NCBI RefSeq assembly: GCF_900188035.1
Contig: NZ_FZNN01000012.1
Span: 1 to 64,000, forward strand
Length of the DNA: 64,000 bases
Reading direction: 5' to 3'
Source: Puniceibacterium sediminis
GTDB lineage: Bacteria > Pseudomonadota > Alphaproteobacteria > Rhodobacterales > Rhodobacteraceae
The position numbers and the translations under genes were made by a program. This document shows, piece after piece, positions 60,118-64,000 of this stretch. How positions within the stretch are numbered: position 1 is the stretch's first letter; the number at the start of each line of letters is the position of its first letter. The notes under the pieces are model-generated. The model was not told the DNA's origin. It worked only from the letters and a program-made list of their open reading frames with translations, and made no database searches.

Positions 60118-62897
60118 TCCGCCTCTCCTGCCTGTGGCAATGCGGCGTCGAGTATTTCCGCAGCCTGCAGGGTACGCGCCTGCAGCGTCTCGGCAAGAGC
60201 CTTCATGCTGTCTAGACCCGTGACACGCTGCAGAAAGGCACATCCGCCAAGGCCAAGCTTGTCCGGGTCCAGCTGTGCATCGCTGATCAGACGCGCGCCG
60301 ACCTGCAGGCCCCAGCACAGCGCGTGCGTCTGGGCGAGATGCTCTGCCTCTGTGGGGATCAGCCAACCCTGTATGACGGCGGCGGAAAGTCCCTCACTTA
60401 ATCCCATCGAACCCGCGCACGACAGAAGGGCCCCGGCCTGCGCCGCCAATTCGATATCCTGCATCCGGCCGCGCCCCAGCTTTGGGTCCCAGAATGCACC
60501 CGGCCCCTTGGCCCCGGCAATCCGCGCCCGCATCACCGCCACATCGCCCAGTACCGTTTTCTGATCACGCGGGGCCGCCAGCAATTCGGCCCGGAAGGCC
60601 GTGACGTCGTCAACCAGATCCCTAGGGCCCGCCACGACACGGGCGCGGGTCAGGGCCAGATGCTCCCAGTTCCAGGCATCTTCGGTCTGATAGGCGCGAA
60701 AGGCGACCAGACTGGTCGCCACCGGCCCCTGATTGCCCGAAGGACGCAGGCGCATATCGACCTCGTAAAGTTTGCCCTGCGCCATCGGGGCGGTCAGCGC
60801 GGTGATCAGCGCCTGGGTGAGACGGGCGTAATAAACCCGGACTTGCAGGGGTTTGGCGCCTTCGGACATCTCTGCCCCGTCGGGATCATAGATCACGATC
60901 ACGTCCAGATCCGACCGGGGGTGGAGCCGCCCGGCACCAAGCGATCCCATGCCCAGAACGATCGCACCACGCCCCGGGGGCGCGCCGTGCTTCAGCGCAA
61001 ATTCCGCCTGCACCACCGGCCAGAGAGTCGCCAGCGTTGCCTCGGCCAGATCGGCGTATTGAACGCTCGCCTCATCTGCATCTGTCAGTCCGCGCAGCAG
61101 GTGGACGCCCACGCGGAAATGCCATTCGTTCTTCCACCGCCGCGCCGCATCCAGCTTGCGTTCGTAATCCGCCTCTCGGGCCAGTTTGGCAGTCAGCTCA
61201 TCGGTCAGGGCCTTTTTCCCCGGCCAATCCGAGAAGAATCCGCCGCCGATGACCGCATCAAAAACGCGCGCGTTCCGCGACAGGTGACGGGCCAGATCCG
61301 GTGAGGTTCCGGTGATGTCGACCAGCAGGTCGATCAGTTGATGATTTGCCTCGAACAGGGAAAAAAGCTGCACGCCGGCAGGCAGCCCGGCCAGAAAGCC
61401 GTCAAAGGCCAGCAGCGCCTCTTCGGGTCTGGCGGTGCTTTCCAGACGGCTGAGGATTTCCGGGCGCAGCCGTTTGAAAATTTCGACTGCCCGGGCAGAG
61501 CGCAGCGCCGGATAGCGCGGCCAGCGCGCGATGATCGGGCTGTTTTCAAGGGGGGTCGGTTCCGGTGCGGGGCTTGAATCGCTTGCGAAAAACCCTTCGG
61601 TCAACTCATGCACGGCATTCAGCCGTTCGGTCAGGTCGCGCCGCCAGACGGTTTCGTCCACGTCCATGAGACAGGCCAGCCGGGCAAAGCCTTCGCGCTG
61701 GTCAGGCAGATCGTGGGTCTGCTGGTCGTTGATCATCTGCAACCGGTGTTCGACCTCGCGGTGGCTGCGATAATGGTCGGTCAGCGCGTCGGCCACATCC
61801 GCGGGGATCCAGCCCTTTTTCGCCAGGACGCCAAGCCCTGCAACCGTGCCGCGCACCCGCAGTTCGGGATCGCGCCCGCCGGCGATGATCTGCCGGGTCT
61901 GGGTGAAAAATTCAATCTCGCGGATGCCACCGCGGCCCAGCTTCATGTTGTGCCCCGGCAGGGTGATCGCCCCGCCAAGCCCCTTATGTTCGCGGATGCG
62001 CAGGCGCATGTCGTGAGCATCCTGAATGGCCGCAAAGTCCAGATGACGACGCCAGACAAAGGGGCGCAGGTCGGACAGGAACCTGTCGCCCGCAGCAATG
62101 TCACCGGCGCAGGGGCGCGCCTTGATATAGGCGGCGCGTTCCCAGGTACGCCCGAGGCTTTCATAGTACCGCTCTGCGGCCTCCAGACCCATGCAGACCG
62201 GGGTTACGCTGGGATCGGGGCGCAGGCGCAGATCGGTGCGAAAGACATAGCCTTCGCCGGTCAGATCGCCCAGCGTCGCAGCCATGCGGCGGGTGGCGCG
62301 GATGAAACCGGCGCGGGCCTCGTGGAAATCGTCGGCGCTGTAGCGGGATTCATCGAACAGGCAGATCAGGTCGATATCCGAGGAATAATTGAGCTCTCCG
62401 GCGCCCATCTTGCCCATGGCCAGCACCACCATGCCGCCTGCCGTATCCAGCTGATCCTCACCCAGCCCCGGCAGCTTGCCACGCCGGACCTCTTGCATCA
62501 GCGCAGCCCGCAGGGCGCGCGCACAGGCCAGATCGGCAAGGTCGCTGAGCGTGCCGGTGACGGTTTCCAGCGGCCAGACGCCGCCCAGATCCGCGAGTGC
62601 GGTCAGCAGTGCAATCCGGCGTTTGGCCTGCCGCAGATCGTTCGCCACCTGATCCAGCGCGCCGTTGCGCAGGTCGGAAAAGAGCGTCTTTACAGCAGCT
62701 TCGGGATCGTCCAGCGCGGCCTCAAGCCAGGTGCCTTCCTTTTCGATCAACCCGCGCAGGAACGGGCTGCACCCGGCGGTTCCGGCAATCACATCCGCAA
62801 CGGGACCTTTGGCCCAAGGGAGCGCTGCGCGCACGTCCTGGGCCGCGTCGGCGGCAAAGGGGCGGGGTGAGCGGGTGATGCGGCTGGCAAAGGTCAT
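60114..62897 (-). CDS. glnE: Bifunctional glutamine synthetase adenylyltransferase/deadenylase
   Basis: 927 residues. Two nucleotidyltransferase domains joined by a regulatory linker. The N-terminal deadenylase site is 'GKMGAGELNYSSDIDLICLFD' (about 165-185), with the C-terminal adenylylase site 'GMGSLGAGRLHPRSDLDVIVIYD' (about 650-672), each with the G-S/x-D-x-D metal motif. It attaches AMP to or removes it from glutamine synthetase under control of PII. The length is typical of alphaproteobacterial GlnE. Divergent from the YbaK-type gene. Confidence 0.95.
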   Translation of the reverse strand: MTFASRITRSPRPFAADAAQDVRAALPWAKGPVADVIAGTAGCSPFLRGLIEKEGTWLEAALDDPEAAVKTLFSDLRNGALDQVANDLRQAKRRIALLTALADLGGVWPLETVTGTLSDLADLACARALRAALMQEVRRGKLPGLGEDQLDTAGGMVVLAMGKMGAGELNYSSDIDLICLFDESRYSADDFHEARAGFIRATRRMAATLGDLTGEGYVFRTDLRLRPDPSVTPVCMGLEAAERYYESLGRTWERAAYIKARPCAGDIAAGDRFLSDLRPFVWRRHLDFAAIQDAHDMRLRIREHKGLGGAITLPGHNMKLGRGGIREIEFFTQTRQIIAGGRDPELRVRGTVAGLGVLAKKGWIPADVADALTDHYRSHREVEHRLQMINDQQTHDLPDQREGFARLACLMDVDETVWRRDLTERLNAVHELTEGFFASDSSPAPEPTPLENSPIIARWPRYPALRSARAVEIFKRLRPEILSRLESTARPEEALLAFDGFLAGLPAGVQLFSLFEANHQLIDLLVDITGTSPDLARHLSRNARVFDAVIGGGFFSDWPGKKALTDELTAKLAREADYERKLDAARRWKNEWHFRVGVHLLRGLTDADEASVQYADLAEATLATLWPVVQAEFALKHGAPPGRGAIVLGMGSLGAGRLHPRSDLDVIVIYDPDGAEMSEGAKPLQVRVYYARLTQALITALTAPMAQGKLYEVDMRLRPSGNQGPVATSLVAFRAYQTEDAWNWEHLALTRARVVAGPRDLVDDVTAFRAELLAAPRDQKTVLGDVAVMRARIAGAKGPGAFWDPKLGRGRMQDIELAAQAGALLSCAGSMGLSEGLSAAVIQGWLIPTEAEHLAQTHALCWGLQVGARLISDAQLDPDKLGLGGCAFLQRVTGLDSMKALAETLQARTLQAAEILDAALPQAGEAE

Positions 62898-63008
62898 GGG
62901 GGTAGATGGCCATGACTGGCCCCCAAGCGCAATGGTCTGCCGTCTTGTCCGCCACGGCTGGCTGGCCTAGCGTCCCGCTGACACTGCCAAGAACAGAAAG
63001 ACAAGCCG

Positions 63009-63476
63009 ATGAGCAAGAGCCTGACCCGTGTCCGAAACGCCCTGATCGCCGCCGGGATTGAACCCGATATTCGCGAGGTCGGACAGGCCCGCACCGCGCA
63101 GGAAGCGGCGGATTCGGTGGGTTGCGCGCTGGATCAGATCGCCAAGTCGATCATCTTTCGGGGCGAGGAGTCCGGCGAGGCGCTGCTGTTTCTGACCGCG
63201 GGCGGCAATCAGGTGAATGCGGCCAAGGCTTCGGCCATCGCGGGCGAGGCGTTGGGCAAGGCGGACGCGGCGCTGATTCGCTCGCAGACCGGTTTTGCCA
63301 TTGGCGGTGTGGCACCCGTCGGGCACCTGAGCCCGATCCGCGCCTGGCTGGATCCGCGATTGCACGAATTTGACGTGATCTGGGCCGCTGCGGGCACGCC
63401 ACGGCATGTGTTTGCGCTGGACCCGGGAACGCTATTGTCGCTGACCGGGGCCCTTGAGGGTGATTTTACGGATTAG
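63009..63476 (+). CDS. YbaK/EbsC-type aminoacyl-tRNA deacylase
   Basis: 155 residues, single editing domain related to the insertion domain of prolyl-tRNA synthetase: 'CALDQIAKSIIFRG' with the conserved Lys, 'LFLTAGGNQVN', 'TGFAIGGVAPVGH' and 'IWAAAGTPRHVFAL'. Members clear mischarged Ala- or Cys-tRNA(Pro). Standalone gene, divergent from glnE across a 111-base gap. Confidence 0.9.
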   Translation: MSKSLTRVRNALIAAGIEPDIREVGQARTAQEAADSVGCALDQIAKSIIFRGEESGEALLFLTAGGNQVNAAKASAIAGEALGKADAALIRSQTGFAIGGVAPVGHLSPIRAWLDPRLHEFDVIWAAAGTPRHVFALDPGTLLSLTGALEGDFTD

Positions 63477-63650
63477 CTTTGTGATGGTAAGATGGGATGC
63501 GCCCCAGTTTACCAATCAGAATTGAAGCCCGATTATGTCAGTGTTGAGACAGAAGCCGCGCAGAATGGGCCGGCGTGGACCTCTCATTTTCTGCAGGTAA
63601 TACCCCAAAAACCCCTAATTTCACCCCACACAGACCGCCAAATTCGAAAA

Positions 63651-63669
63651 ATGTAAAAAACCTTCACAT
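63651..63669. promoter_or_regulatory. 19-bp palindrome, upstream copy (ATGTAAA-N5-TTCACAT)
   Basis: Matches the downstream copy at 63709 in arms and spacer length except one base in the left arm. The two sites are 58 bp apart centre to centre. The rest of the 281-base gap from 63477 holds nothing I recognise. Confidence 0.5.
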
Positions 63670-63708
63670 CGCCCCTTGAAGACTGCGCCCTGCGTCCCGA
63701 TCTATTCG

Positions 63709-63727
63709 ATGTGAAAGACATTCACAT
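63709..63727. promoter_or_regulatory. 19-bp palindrome, downstream copy (ATGTGAA-N5-TTCACAT)
   Basis: Perfect 7-bp arms, 31 bases before the DUF2852 gene start, so probably overlapping its core promoter. The spacing (TGTGA-N7-TCACA) is one base longer than the CRP consensus. Confidence 0.6.
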
Positions 63728-63757
63728 TAAAACGCAACGCAGACAACGGAGACCAAC

Positions 63758-64000
63758 ATGACATCTGCAACTTATACCGCCACGCTTCCCGCCAACGCCG
63801 GTTGGTTTTCGCGCGCTGAAGCCTGGCTTGACCGAAAGGGCAAAGGCGCCTGGATCGCCGCAATGGTCCTCGGCTTCGTCTTCTTCTGGCCGGTTGGCCT
63901 CGCCCTTCTCTTCTATATGATCTGGAGCAAGAAAATGTTCAGCACCTCCTGCCGTAAATCCTTCAAGTCCAGCGGTTTCAGCACCATGAAATCCAGCGGC
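63758..64000 (+). CDS. DUF2852-family membrane protein (3' end beyond window)
   Basis: The first 81 codons are visible; the gene runs off the window. GGAG seven bases before the ATG. 'GKGAWIAAMVLGFVFFWPVGLALLFYMIWSKKMF' is the single membrane segment and the hallmark of DUF2852 proteins, which in Rhodobacterales have a total length of about 140 residues with a polar, Ser/Lys-rich C-terminal part that begins here ('RKSFKSSGFSTMKSSG'). Function unknown. The paired palindromes in front suggest tight regulation. Confidence 0.8.
   Translation, partial: MTSATYTATLPANAGWFSRAEAWLDRKGKGAWIAAMVLGFVFFWPVGLALLFYMIWSKKMFSTSCRKSFKSSGFSTMKSSG

Noticed and set aside
63709-63727. CRP/FNR binding site
   Set aside because: The half-sites TGTGA and TCACA are separated by seven bases, not the six of CRP, and the arms extend differently; kept as an unassigned palindrome.

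Overview
The window looks like chromosomal DNA from an alphaproteobacterium of the order Rhodobacterales, most likely the marine Roseobacter group. The evidence is the GC-rich coding sequence and a set of genes typical of these bacteria: GapR, a DUF2852 protein, an ScfR-type (XRE plus short-chain acyl-CoA) regulator, a Na+/solute symporter fused to a histidine kinase, PmpAB/Blh sulfur genes, and a 927-residue GlnE. No species call is possible from the sequence alone. There is one RNA gene, a tRNA-Thr(UGU). I saw no rRNA, CRISPR array, intact insertion sequence or intact prophage.

Layout. (1) 1-5.2 kb is gene-poor and decayed: a frameshifted IS5-type transposase remnant, a 5TM-type hybrid histidine kinase whose 5' end abuts a dead tyrosine-recombinase tail, and two small unknown genes. 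A secreted lysozyme-fold protein follows. (2) 6.1-26.4 kb is one coherent locus. Three leftward genes encode exported DUF11-type beta-sandwich proteins, the largest (1907 residues) apparently ending in an outer-membrane beta-barrel. A regulatory block follows: a response regulator with a degenerate GGDEF domain, a LuxR-type response regulator, a small periplasmic molybdopterin-fold protein and a hybrid kinase with an Hpt domain. A fourth giant exported protein (1722 residues; GEVED, SdrD-B and DUF11 modules) closes the locus. The same 27-bp half-conserved inverted repeat lies in both divergent intergenic regions. I consider this the best candidate for an undescribed surface system.

(3) 26.7-33.7 kb holds tRNA-Thr, a lone Fe(III)-type ABC permease, gapR with five TATGG motifs at exact 11-bp spacing just downstream, small proteins, a persulfide/sulfide module (blh-pmpA-pmpB-DUF442) behind an inverted repeat, and an orphan FliM/FliN-like protein with a very acidic tail. 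(4) 33.7-48.3 kb appears devoted to acetate or short-chain acyl metabolism: symporter-kinase, small membrane protein, single-domain response regulator, ScfR-type regulator, a complete branched-chain-amino-acid-type ABC importer, acetyl-CoA synthetase, an extra adenylate kinase (plausibly recycling the AMP that Acs produces), and a membrane/PAS protein whose DEDD exonuclease domain has lost its three catalytic aspartates.

(5) 48.3-59.6 kb is a ten-gene leftward catabolic operon (Gfo/Idh, CoA-transferase, enoyl-CoA hydratase, aldehyde dehydrogenase, two GMC oxidoreductases, SDR, DUF993, LacI regulator, Dabb protein) for an unknown substrate. Its promoter has TTGACA at -35 and two GAACGTTC palindromes 21 bp apart, one between -35 and -10 and one near the start site, a classic LacI-family arrangement. 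(6) 59.8-64 kb holds a conserved small gene, glnE, a YbaK-type editing protein, and a partial DUF2852 gene behind two copies of a 19-bp palindrome. All functions are inferred from reading sequence; no searches were run.
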